A stretch of 35,757 nt of DNA, taken from contig JAAYNB010000148.1 in NCBI GenBank assembly GCA_012521085.1, positions 1 to 35,757 of the forward strand, read 5' to 3'. Shown piece after piece: positions 21,204-30,304 of the stretch. A model generated the notes under the pieces. That model saw only the letters and a program-made list of their open reading frames with translations. It searched no databases and was not told the DNA's origin. The position numbers and the translations under genes were made by a program. This DNA is from Clostridiales bacterium (GTDB lineage: Bacteria > Bacillota > Clostridia > Peptostreptococcales > Natronincolaceae). Each line of letters opens with the position of its first letter. Positions within the stretch are counted from its first letter, which is position 1.

Positions 21204-21447
21204 AACGTCCTCCCCATTTCTATTGTATATATCATATTTTATTAAAAATTATTAATATTAAATAAAAATTTTAATATTAATATATGAAAAAAGATATTAT
21301 TCCTTAGAATATATCCTATCATTTATTCTTTATCAGAACAATAAAATAACAATTTTTTACTGAGATTCAACAAAAAAATCTCTAAAATATAATAAAAATT
21401 GAGAATATTGTCTATATAAATTTAAATATAGAAATCATAGGAGTTGT

Positions 21448-21475
21448 CATATTATTTGGATAAGACTCATATATT
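21448..21475 (+). promoter_or_regulatory. putative SigE promoter of spoIVA
   Basis: CATATT (21448-21453), N14, CATATATT (21468-21475), resembling the SigE -35/-10 consensus, upstream of a mother-cell sporulation gene. Confidence 0.6.
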
Positions 21476-21531
21476 TATATTGTTATTATATAGTGCATAA
21501 TATCTATTTGTACAAATAAAGGAGGGATAGA

Positions 21532-23010
21532 ATGGCAAATGACAGTATCTATAGAGATATAGCAGAACGTACACAGGGAGATATTTATATAGGTGTTGTA
21601 GGACCAGTTAGGACAGGTAAATCCACTTTAATAAAAAGGATTATGGATTTATTAGTCTTGCCAAATATAGATAATACCTATAAAAAAGAAAGGGCTAGAG
21701 ATGAATTACCCCAAAGCGGTTCTGGTAAAACCATTACAACTACAGAACCGAAATTTGTACCCAATGAAGCTGTAGAATTAGTATTAAAAGACAATGCATC
21801 CTTTAAATTGCGTATGATAGATTGTGTAGGATATTTAGTAGATGGTGCAATAGGACATATGGAAGGTAAAGAACCTAGAATGGTAAATACCCCTTGGTTT
21901 GACAAACAAATACCCTTTGAAGAAGCAGCTGAAATAGGTACACAAAAAGTAATAAGAGAACATTCTACCATTGGTTTGGTAGTAACCACAGATGGAAGTA
22001 TTGCTGACATAGAGAGAGAAAATTATGTCAAAGCAGAAGAAAGAGTAATTAATGAATTAAAAGAAATAAGTAAACCCTTTGCTGTAGTTTTAAATAGTAA
22101 GAATCCAGATAATCCAGATACAATGGCTTTAAAAGAAAGTTTAGAAGAAAAATATGATGTATCTGTTGTCATTAAAGATTGTGCAAAGATGAATGTCAAT
22201 GATATAAATGAAATATTAGAAAATGTATTATTTGAATTTCCAATTACAGAAATAAACTTTAACCTTCCAGGTTGGCTAGAAAGTATTGAAAAAGGTCATT
22301 GGTTAAAATCAAATATTATAAAATCTATTATGGATATTACTAAAAAAATTAGAAAATTAAAAAACATAAACAATATGCTTAATGATTTAAATGAAGTAGA
22401 AAATATTAAAAAGATATCTTTAGAAAATATTCAAATGGGAGAAGGTTCTGTATTAATTGATTTGATGGTAGACAATGCTTTGTTTTATAAAATATTAGAA
22501 GAAAAAACAGGCTATGAAATAGAAGGAGATCATCAACTAGTTGGATTAATTACCGAACTGGCAAAAGGAAAACAAGAATATGATAGAATACAAGAGGCAT
22601 TAAATGATGTTAAAGAAATTGGCTATGGCCTTGTACCCCCATCAGTAAATGAATTATCCTTAGAAGAACCAGAAATATTTAAACATGGAAATCAATTTGG
22701 TGTAAAACTACGAGCAAATGCACCATCCTTACATTTCCTCAGAGCAGATATTGCCACAGAAGTCTCACCATTAGTGGGTACAGAAAAGCAAAGTGAAGAA
22801 TTATTAAAATATTTATTAGAAGAATTTGAACAAGATCCTAAAAAAATTTGGGAAACTAATATGTTTGGCAAACCCCTACATGATATGGTGAAAGAACAAC
22901 TTCAAAACAAATTACAGACAATACCAGAAGATACTAGACTAAAACTACAAAGAACATTACAGACCATAATAAATGAAGGTAATGGCAAATTTATAGCTAT
23001 TATTCTATAG
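21532..23010 (+). CDS. spoIVA: stage IV sporulation protein A (spore coat morphogenetic ATPase)
   Basis: GVVGPVRTGKSTLIKRIMDLLVLPNI, QSGSGKTITTTEPKFVP; C-terminal NGKFIAIIL; strong SD AAAGGAGGG. Confidence 0.98.
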   Translation: MANDSIYRDIAERTQGDIYIGVVGPVRTGKSTLIKRIMDLLVLPNIDNTYKKERARDELPQSGSGKTITTTEPKFVPNEAVELVLKDNASFKLRMIDCVGYLVDGAIGHMEGKEPRMVNTPWFDKQIPFEEAAEIGTQKVIREHSTIGLVVTTDGSIADIERENYVKAEERVINELKEISKPFAVVLNSKNPDNPDTMALKESLEEKYDVSVVIKDCAKMNVNDINEILENVLFEFPITEINFNLPGWLESIEKGHWLKSNIIKSIMDITKKIRKLKNINNMLNDLNEVENIKKISLENIQMGEGSVLIDLMVDNALFYKILEEKTGYEIEGDHQLVGLITELAKGKQEYDRIQEALNDVKEIGYGLVPPSVNELSLEEPEIFKHGNQFGVKLRANAPSLHFLRADIATEVSPLVGTEKQSEELLKYLLEEFEQDPKKIWETNMFGKPLHDMVKEQLQNKLQTIPEDTRLKLQRTLQTIINEGNGKFIAIIL

Positions 23011-23064
23011 CTTAGCTACATAGATAGCCACATAGATAAAATCTAACTTAATGTTTTATCTTTT

Positions 23065-23095
23065 AAAAATAGAGGGAAAGTTTTCCTCTATTTTT
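23065..23095 (+). terminator. intrinsic terminator after spoIVA
   Basis: AAAAATAGAGG GAAAGTTTT CCTCTATTTTT. Confidence 0.85.
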
Positions 23096-23243
23096 TGTGG
23101 TTATAATACAAAGAAAAATTAAAAACTAGTTCAAATTTTAATATTAATCAAATGGAAGGTATTAACTAAATATGAGTATAAAAAAGCAGATTATATGGAC
23201 TAGATATAATCTACTAAATATAAAACTAAATGATATGATTTTT

Positions 23244-23633
23244 TCAAATTAATTCTTGTAATTCATTATCTTTTAATATATTTTTTTCATGATCCATTAT
23301 TTCTTCACTTAAATTTTCATAATTTTCTAATGATATTTTAAGAGATGAAATTTCTTCATTAAGTTTTTCTTGAACATTCATTAATTCCTTATTTTCTTTT
23401 TTAAGATTTTTTATTTCTTTTTTAAGTTTAAACTGTTTTACAAATCCAATAAAAGTAGCAATAATAGCGCCAAATGCTGTACAAATAAAAATAATTAATG
23501 CCAGGGATAATTCATATTGTAGCATAAATATTTTTATTGGAACAGGTGTGGCATTTGTAATAGCAAATACAATTAATATAATTGATGCAATTAGGGAAAA
23601 TATAAAATATATTTGCATTATATAAACTACCAC
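23244..23633 (-). CDS. LapA-domain (DUF1049) membrane protein with C-terminal coiled coil
   Basis: Two TM segments with TNATPVPIKIFMLQYELSLALIIFICTAFGAIIA, followed by KEIKNLKKENKELMNVQEKLNEEISSLK. Confidence 0.8.
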   Translation of the reverse strand: MVVYIMQIYFIFSLIASIILIVFAITNATPVPIKIFMLQYELSLALIIFICTAFGAIIATFIGFVKQFKLKKEIKNLKKENKELMNVQEKLNEEISSLKISLENYENLSEEIMDHEKNILKDNELQELI

Positions 23634-23846
23634 CTTATATTATGTATTTAGGTTATTAAATTGGAAACCTATAAACCTTTTTCATAAATATATTTTTTTA
23701 TACCCAATATTACTATTATTATACTATATTTTTTTAGGTTTTGGTAAAAATGTGTAGACTAGGCCATAAAGGGGTATTAAAAAAACTAGATAATAATAAA
23801 ATTAAATTTTAATTATTTATAAAAATTCAAAATGGAGGTTATAGTA

Positions 23847-24389
23847 ATGAAAATAGCTGTAGTAATAGGAAGTATTAGCAAAAATTCATATAATATGAAA
23901 TTAGCTGAATTTATAAAAAGGAGATATGAAGGTAAATTAGAAATGGAAGTATTGTCTTTAAAAGATATACCCATGTATAATATAGATGATGAATTAAATC
24001 CAGCACCTGCAGTAACAGAAATTAAAGGTAAGATAAAAAATAGTGATGGAGTATTATTTGTAACACCTGAATACAATCACTCTATACCTGGAGTTTTAAA
24101 AAATGCTCTAGACTGGTTTTCTAGAGTTGATAGAGTTTTGGCCAATAAGCCAGCAATGATAGTGGGAGCATCTACTGGTATTTTAGGTACTGTAAAAGCT
24201 CAAATACATCTTAGACAGATATTAAATTCAGGAGGAGTGGCGGCTATTACCATGCCAGGTAATGAAGTATTTATCGGGAATATAGAGAATATTATGGATG
24301 ACAATGGCAATTTAACAGATGAATCCACTATTAAATTTTTAGATAAAGTAGTAGATAATTTTATAAAATGGATAGAAAAAGTAGGATAA
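23847..24389 (+). CDS. NADPH-dependent FMN reductase family protein
   Basis: MKIAVVIGSISKNSYNMKLAEFI; TPEYNHSIPGVLKNALDWFSR. Confidence 0.92.
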   Translation: MKIAVVIGSISKNSYNMKLAEFIKRRYEGKLEMEVLSLKDIPMYNIDDELNPAPAVTEIKGKIKNSDGVLFVTPEYNHSIPGVLKNALDWFSRVDRVLANKPAMIVGASTGILGTVKAQIHLRQILNSGGVAAITMPGNEVFIGNIENIMDDNGNLTDESTIKFLDKVVDNFIKWIEKVG

Positions 24390-24401
24390 TATAAATTTTA
24401 T

Positions 24402-24440
24402 AAATAAGCACAAAATATTATAGACTTGTGCTTATTTATT
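24402..24440 (+). terminator. intrinsic terminator
   Basis: AAATAAGCACAA...TTGTGCTTATTTATT. Confidence 0.8.
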
Positions 24441-24527
24441 GCAAAGATATATATAATTGGCTATTATTAATATAGTAAGATTAAATGTTAAATTATTAAG
24501 ATATAATAAAAATAAAGGGGTGTGCTT

Positions 24528-25559
24528 ATGAAAAAGACAGGTTTATTTATTTTAATTATAGCATTATTAATGTTTGTAGTAGCATGCAGTAATGATGCAG
24601 ATGCTCCAGATATGAGTCTTGAAGAGGAAAATCCAGTAGTAGAAGATACAACTGATATAGAAGATAGGATAGTACAGGTGGCAGCCTTAAATGGTCCTAC
24701 AGGTATGGGTATGGTAAAGCTTATGGAGGAAAATGAAAATGACAAAACTCTATTAAAATATGAATTTACCTTAATGAGTAGCCCAGATGATTTAGTAGGA
24801 AAAATAATAAATAAAGAAGTAGATATAGCAGCAGTACCGTCAAATCTAGCCATGGTTCTTTACAATAAAACTGAAGCAGATATACAATTAGCAGCCATAA
24901 ATACATTGGGTGTATCTTATATACTAGAAAATGGAGATAGTATTCAATCCATAGAAGATTTAAAAGGTAAAACAATAAATGTAAGTGGTAAAGGTGCTAT
25001 CCCAGATTTTGCTCTACAGTATATTTTAGATAAAAATGGTTTAGAAATAGATAAGGATGTTATGGTAGACTTTAAATTACAACATGCAGATTTAGCAGCA
25101 GCCATGGTTGAAGGTGATGTTGAAATTGCATTATTACCACAACCTCATGTAACTACTGCTATGATGAGAAACGAAGATATTAGAATTGCATTAGATATGA
25201 CTGATGAATGGAAAAAAGTAAATAGTGATAATAGTGAATTAGTAATGGGTGTTATAATTGTACAAAGAGAATTTGCAGAAAATAATAAAGAGATGTTAGA
25301 TATATTCTTAGAAGAATATAGACAATCAGTAGTTTTTGTAAATGAAGAAATAGATGAAGCGGCACAATTAATAGAAAAGTATGGAATTTTACCAAATGCA
25401 GCTATTGCAAAAAGAGCCATACCATATTCTAATATAGTATATATAGATGCTCAAGAAGGCAAAGAATCTTTAAATGAATTATATGAGATATTATATAATT
25501 TTGAACCTAAATCCATTGGAGGGAAATTAGGTGATGAAGAATTCTATTACAAAAAATAA
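24528..25559 (+). CDS. ABC transporter substrate-binding lipoprotein (SsuA/NMT1-like)
   Basis: Signal peptide with lipobox VVAC; AALNGPTGMGMVKLMEE..IAAVPSNLAMVLYNK..SIEDLKGKTINVSGKG. Confidence 0.87.
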   Translation: MKKTGLFILIIALLMFVVACSNDADAPDMSLEEENPVVEDTTDIEDRIVQVAALNGPTGMGMVKLMEENENDKTLLKYEFTLMSSPDDLVGKIINKEVDIAAVPSNLAMVLYNKTEADIQLAAINTLGVSYILENGDSIQSIEDLKGKTINVSGKGAIPDFALQYILDKNGLEIDKDVMVDFKLQHADLAAAMVEGDVEIALLPQPHVTTAMMRNEDIRIALDMTDEWKKVNSDNSELVMGVIIVQREFAENNKEMLDIFLEEYRQSVVFVNEEIDEAAQLIEKYGILPNAAIAKRAIPYSNIVYIDAQEGKESLNELYEILYNFEPKSIGGKLGDEEFYYKK

Positions 25560-26307
25560 AAAACAATATTTTAAAAATATTTCCATATTTATATTTTGGA
25601 TTTTAGTTTGGCAAAGTCTTCATTTAATCATTGGACGGGACATTTATGTCCCGTCTCCTTTTAGTGTTTTAATTAAATTAAAGGAATTGTTATTTGTTCC
25701 AAGATTTTGGCTTTCAGTGATTTACTCTATTTATAGAGTGTTAGTAGGACTATTATTATCTATAATATTGGGAATTATAGTTGCAATTATATCTAGTTTA
25801 AATAAATATTTTCATGATTTGATAAAACCATTTATGACTATTATTAAATCTACGCCTGTACTATCCTTTATTATAATAGCATTAATTTGGTTTAGTTCTT
25901 CCAATGTACCTATTTTTATTTGTTTTTTAATGTGTTTTCCCATAATATGGACTAATGTAGTAGAAGGAATAAATCAAGTGGATGTAAAGCTTTTGGAGAT
26001 GGCCAAGATTTATAAAGTTAAAAGAATAAATATTCTTAAAAAAATCTATATATCTTCTGTACTGCCATATTTCACAGCTGCTTGTATTACTTGTCTAGGT
26101 TTAGCTTGGAAGGTGGGAGTTGCAGCAGAAGTATTAAGTCATCCCCAAAATTCCATTGGCAGCCATTTATATAGTGCTAAGGTTTATTTGGATTCTACTG
26201 AGTTATTTGCTTGGACATTGGTAGTTATATTACTAAGTTTATTGTTTGAAATAATATTTGCCAAGATTATATATAAAATTACCAATAAAAGATTTTCTAA
26301 ATCATGA
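25534..26307 (+). CDS. ABC transporter permease (SsuC/TauC-like)
   Basis: Polytopic; YVPSPFSVLIKLKELL..EMAKIYKVKRINILKKIYISSVLPYF permease EAA-type loop; overlaps upstream gene by 26 nt. Confidence 0.88.
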   Translation: MKNSITKNKKQYFKNISIFIFWILVWQSLHLIIGRDIYVPSPFSVLIKLKELLFVPRFWLSVIYSIYRVLVGLLLSIILGIIVAIISSLNKYFHDLIKPFMTIIKSTPVLSFIIIALIWFSSSNVPIFICFLMCFPIIWTNVVEGINQVDVKLLEMAKIYKVKRINILKKIYISSVLPYFTAACITCLGLAWKVGVAAEVLSHPQNSIGSHLYSAKVYLDSTELFAWTLVVILLSLLFEIIFAKIIYKITNKRFSKS

Positions 26308-26313
26308 TTTAGA

Positions 26314-27030
26314 ATGGGGATGAAGGTTTTGAACATAGAAGTGAAGAATATATCTAAATCCTATGATGATTTAAAGGTTATAATTGATTTTAATATGTGT
26401 TTTTCATCTAATAGAATACATTGTTTTTTTGGACCATCAGGATGCGGCAAGACAACATTGGCCAATATATTAACAGGAGTTATTAGTGCTGATTCTGGTC
26501 ATGTTATAGGGAAAAACAATAAGAAAATATCTTATATCTTTCAAGAAGATCGTTTATTACCTTGGGCAACGGTAAAAGAGAATATATTATTTGTACTAGA
26601 TAGTTTTCATAATAAATCTGAAGCACAGTTATTAGCAGATAAGTATCTATCAATGGTAGATCTTTTAAAATTTAAAAATCATTATCCCCACCAATTAAGT
26701 GGTGGTATGAAACAAAGAGTATCTATTGCTAGAGCATTTGCCTATGGTGGAGAAATATTAGTAATGGATGAACCTTTTAAAGGTCTACATTTGGGGTTAA
26801 AGAAAAATCTAATGGATTATATTATAGATAATTGGAATCATGAAAGTTCTTTTTTATTTTTTATCACCCATGATATTGATGAGGCCATATATATGGCAGA
26901 TGATATTTATATATTTAATGGTCCACCATTAAAACTTAAAAGAAGGGTTACAATTGATACTTCCAGAGAAGATAGAAGGAATAATAAAAAATTAGAAACT
27001 TACAAGAAAATCATATTAGAAGATAATTAA
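26314..27030 (+). CDS. ABC transporter ATP-binding protein (SsuB/TauB-like)
   Basis: Walker A GPSGCGKTTL, signature LSGGMKQRVSIARAFA, Walker B ILVMDEPF; TTG 26329 is an alternative start. Confidence 0.93.
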   Translation: MGMKVLNIEVKNISKSYDDLKVIIDFNMCFSSNRIHCFFGPSGCGKTTLANILTGVISADSGHVIGKNNKKISYIFQEDRLLPWATVKENILFVLDSFHNKSEAQLLADKYLSMVDLLKFKNHYPHQLSGGMKQRVSIARAFAYGGEILVMDEPFKGLHLGLKKNLMDYIIDNWNHESSFLFFITHDIDEAIYMADDIYIFNGPPLKLKRRVTIDTSREDRRNNKKLETYKKIILEDN

Positions 27031-27079
27031 ATAATGATCATTTTAACTAGATATAGTAAAATACAAGGGAAGGATAATT

Positions 27080-27694
27080 ATGGAGTATAATAAAAGAATT
27101 ATATTTTTAAATGTATTTTTAATCATATTATTTTTTATAGTAGGATTTATGGTAAAGGGATTAGATACGGGTATATTTTTTGATGTTAAGATAATGGATT
27201 ATATTCATAATAATACAAGAGACATAGGTATATCCACAATGAAAATTATATCCCATATGGCATCTGCTAAATTTATTATTCCAATAACAATATTAATTTT
27301 TTTGTATATGTATAAAAATGAAAATATAAAGGGAATTAAACTACTGTTTTTATCCACCCTAGGCAGTTATATGTTAAATGAAATTTTAAAACATATATTT
27401 GTCAGAACAAGACCATTTGCATATTTTTTAGTAATGCAAGGTGGATATAGTTATCCCAGTGGACATTCCATGGTAGCCATGAGTTTTTATACAAGTATGA
27501 CTTATTTATTAACTAAGGCTATAGATGATAAAAAATTACATAAGGTTTTATGGACAGTAAATGCTCTTATTATATTATTAATAGGATTTAGCAGGATATA
27601 TTTAGGAGTACATTGGCCTACTGATGTGTTAGCAGGATTTGGTGTAGGTTATTGTTATTACAATATTAGTAAAATATTAGTAGAGAAATACTAA
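27080..27694 (+). CDS. PAP2 superfamily phosphatase
   Basis: KHIFVRTRPF..YPSGHSMVAMSFY..SRIYLGVHWPTDVLAGFGVG. Confidence 0.93.
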   Translation: MEYNKRIIFLNVFLIILFFIVGFMVKGLDTGIFFDVKIMDYIHNNTRDIGISTMKIISHMASAKFIIPITILIFLYMYKNENIKGIKLLFLSTLGSYMLNEILKHIFVRTRPFAYFLVMQGGYSYPSGHSMVAMSFYTSMTYLLTKAIDDKKLHKVLWTVNALIILLIGFSRIYLGVHWPTDVLAGFGVGYCYYNISKILVEKY

Positions 27695-27720
27695 TTGATT
27701 TAATAATACATAGTAAATTA

Positions 27721-27748
27721 GGAACATTTAACCACAAAGTCCGTCTAA
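27721..27748 (+). promoter_or_regulatory. putative ECF sigma factor promoter
   Basis: GGAAC (27721-27725), N16, CGTCTAA (27742-27748), 34 nt upstream of the YcdB/SLH gene. Confidence 0.65.
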
Positions 27749-27782
27749 CATTATATATAGAGAATAAAAGGAGGATAAGAGC

Positions 27783-30050
27783 ATGAAAAAAATTATAATA
27801 GGAATTATTATTTTCACCTTAGTAATACCTTTATTTAGTGTTAGCGGATTTGCAGATACTAAATCATCTATTTATTCTAAAAATGAGATAGAAAAAATAG
27901 TACGAGAAAAATTGGATTTAGATGATGAATTGAAATTAGAATACAGTAATCTTTTAACACAAGATTTAATGCAAAAAAAGTTTTGGAATATGGAATTTAG
28001 TGGTGAAAATACAAGTATATCCGTAACTGCTAATGCTGAGACAGGAAAAATTACTAGTTTTTACAAATGGATAAAGGATGATAATAAAAGGACTGTAAAT
28101 ATTTTAGCAAATACAGCTAGAAATAATGCAATTAACTTTATCAAATCATTAGAACCTGATAAGTTTAAGGAAACAGAAGAAGTTACAACTAAAACACCTT
28201 CTGTAATTATATATAATCTAGAAAGAGATTATATAGATTTTAATAATTACCATTTTACCTTTGTAAGAAAAATAAAAGATGAATTCTTTCCTAGTAATTA
28301 TTTTAGGGTACAAGTATCTGGTGCAACTGGTGAAGTTATACAGTATCAAATGCAATGGGATGATGTGAGTTTTGATCATAGCAAGAATTTAATATCAGAA
28401 AATAAAGCAAGAGATATTTTTGAAAAAGAGGACCAGATTAAACTAAAATATATGGCTTTAAATGTAAACAATAAAGATCAAGATATTCCAATTCTAACAC
28501 CTGTATATGTATATAATCCAAAGAGTCCTAATATAATTAGTGCCATAGATGGAAGGTTTTTAAACTATGATGAAATATATCATTATGGCTATGATTTATT
28601 TTCAGGGGCTGGCTCAAAAGATATGGCTGTAGCAGAAGAAAGGTCATTAGATAATGGTGGGGAAGTTATACCAGAAGAAGGAGTATTGTCTAAAGAAAAA
28701 GTAGAGAACATGATAATTAACACCATAGGTAGAGAATTAGATATAAAAGATTTAATAGTACAAGACAGTGGGTATTTTAATAATTATTTCAATAGAAGTG
28801 GTAAGTTTTGGAGAACCTATTGGAGAGATTTGGATGGAAAGAAAAGATTATATACTGTAGTGGATGCAGAAAATGGTGATATCCTTTCTTTAGATTATTA
28901 TAAAAATATTGATATTAATGTGGCCTTTGAAAGAGTTATTTCAGATAATAATGAAGTACAGGAAATATCAAAGGCAGATAATATAGATGAGAATAAAATA
29001 AAAAAGGATATTTTAAATAAAGTACAAAATCTATTACCTTTTATTCAAAATGAAGATATAAATTTTGAAATTACAAGGGTATCGGAAAATGAAGATGAAA
29101 AATCTTTAATAAATGTAGATTCTTCTAGATATATTAATAATATTACTTATGATGATAATTATTTAAGGATAAAATATGATTATAATACAGAAGAGATATT
29201 AGGATTTTCCTATAGATGGGATGAAGTAAAGGCCCAATCTCCATCTAATATAATAGATAAAAAATCAATAGTTAAAAAATTCTATGATACAGTAGGTCTT
29301 GAAAAATATCTAATTCAAATTACAGATAAAAAAGCAAAGGAAACCAAGGGTCTAGATATACCATTAAAAGAATTATTACCTATTTATACTTTAAGACCCT
29401 ATAATTTCCGTTATGTAGATGCTGTAAGTGGCAAGTTTTTAGACTATAATGGCGAAGAATATAAAGATGAACCATCATTAACATTAAAGTTTAAAGATTT
29501 AAAGGGATATAAATATGAACAGGAAATTAATTTAATGAACAAAATGGGTATTTTAAAAGAAAAAGGTGATTATTTCTATCCTAATAATTCTCTATTAAAA
29601 AAAGATGCTATAAAGTGGATTGTAGAAATGGGATGGAGAAGAAATGTATATCCATTAGATGGATATTATGAATATTATCAAAGAAAAGATATGCCCATTA
29701 AAGATATAGATAAGGATGACCCCTATTATCCATATATTGTAGCAGCCATAGAAAATGAAATTATTGGAAAAACAGAGGATTTTAAATTAGATGAAAAGGC
29801 TGAAAAACTGGAAATTACAAAATGGATTATAAGAGCAATGAAGCAAGATGAATTAGCTAGATTTACAGAAATATTCCAAAATCCATATGAAGATAAGGAA
29901 AATATTCCACAGGAAGATATAGGCTATGTAGCATTGGCTAAATATTATAATCTATATAGGGATATGGAGACAAATGGAATGTTTGAAGGAGATAGAATTT
30001 TAACTAGGGGAGAATTTATTAAAGCATTATATAATCTGATGAATAGATAG
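27783..30050 (+). CDS. Secreted YcdB/YcdC (PepSY-like) repeat protein with C-terminal S-layer homology domains
   Basis: Signal peptide; repeats with ENTSISVTANAETGKITSFYKW / DSSRYINNITYDDNYLRIKYDYNTEEILGFSYRW; SLH-like C-terminus PIKDIDKDDPYYPYIVAAIENEIIGKTEDF. Confidence 0.8.
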   Translation: MKKIIIGIIIFTLVIPLFSVSGFADTKSSIYSKNEIEKIVREKLDLDDELKLEYSNLLTQDLMQKKFWNMEFSGENTSISVTANAETGKITSFYKWIKDDNKRTVNILANTARNNAINFIKSLEPDKFKETEEVTTKTPSVIIYNLERDYIDFNNYHFTFVRKIKDEFFPSNYFRVQVSGATGEVIQYQMQWDDVSFDHSKNLISENKARDIFEKEDQIKLKYMALNVNNKDQDIPILTPVYVYNPKSPNIISAIDGRFLNYDEIYHYGYDLFSGAGSKDMAVAEERSLDNGGEVIPEEGVLSKEKVENMIINTIGRELDIKDLIVQDSGYFNNYFNRSGKFWRTYWRDLDGKKRLYTVVDAENGDILSLDYYKNIDINVAFERVISDNNEVQEISKADNIDENKIKKDILNKVQNLLPFIQNEDINFEITRVSENEDEKSLINVDSSRYINNITYDDNYLRIKYDYNTEEILGFSYRWDEVKAQSPSNIIDKKSIVKKFYDTVGLEKYLIQITDKKAKETKGLDIPLKELLPIYTLRPYNFRYVDAVSGKFLDYNGEEYKDEPSLTLKFKDLKGYKYEQEINLMNKMGILKEKGDYFYPNNSLLKKDAIKWIVEMGWRRNVYPLDGYYEYYQRKDMPIKDIDKDDPYYPYIVAAIENEIIGKTEDFKLDEKAEKLEITKWIIRAMKQDELARFTEIFQNPYEDKENIPQEDIGYVALAKYYNLYRDMETNGMFEGDRILTRGEFIKALYNLMNR

Positions 30051-30094
30051 TAAAATTAAATAAAAGTTAAATATAATAATTTAAGCAAAAGACA

Positions 30095-30123
30095 TTGACA
30101 AAATATTGATAATCAATTATCAT
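30095..30123 (+). promoter_or_regulatory. SigA-type promoter with overlapping dyad operator
   Basis: TTGACA (30095-30100), 17 nt, TATCAT (30118-30123); dyad TGATAAT-CA-ATTATCA at 30107-30122. Confidence 0.6.
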
Positions 30124-30177
30124 AATTTATACGTAACTGAATATTCTAAAAATTAATTATGATGACAGTAAATAGTT

Positions 30178-30217
30178 ACTCTCGTCCCCTAATATATTAG
30201 GAGACGAGAGTCTTTTC
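30178..30217 (+). terminator. strong hairpin / intrinsic terminator upstream of hisD
   Basis: ACTCTCGTCCCCTAAT AT ATTAGGAGACGAGAGT CTTTTC, 15 of 16 bp paired. Confidence 0.75.
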
Positions 30218-30304
30218 AATATCATAAAATTATAAAAAATAATATTATGTTTAAAAGGCATATTTAATAGTCCTTCTAAGCAGGGTATATGAGGAGTGGT
30301 GAAT

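Noticed and set aside
23011-23040. Short tandem-like repeat CTACATAGATAGCCACATAGATAA after spoIVA
   Set aside because: Only two imperfect 9-nt units; not distinguishable from chance in AT-rich sequence.
30107-30122. Confident assignment of the dyad as a Fur box
   Set aside because: Spacing is 7-2-7 rather than 7-1-7 and the background is very AT-rich; kept only as a generic repressor-type operator.
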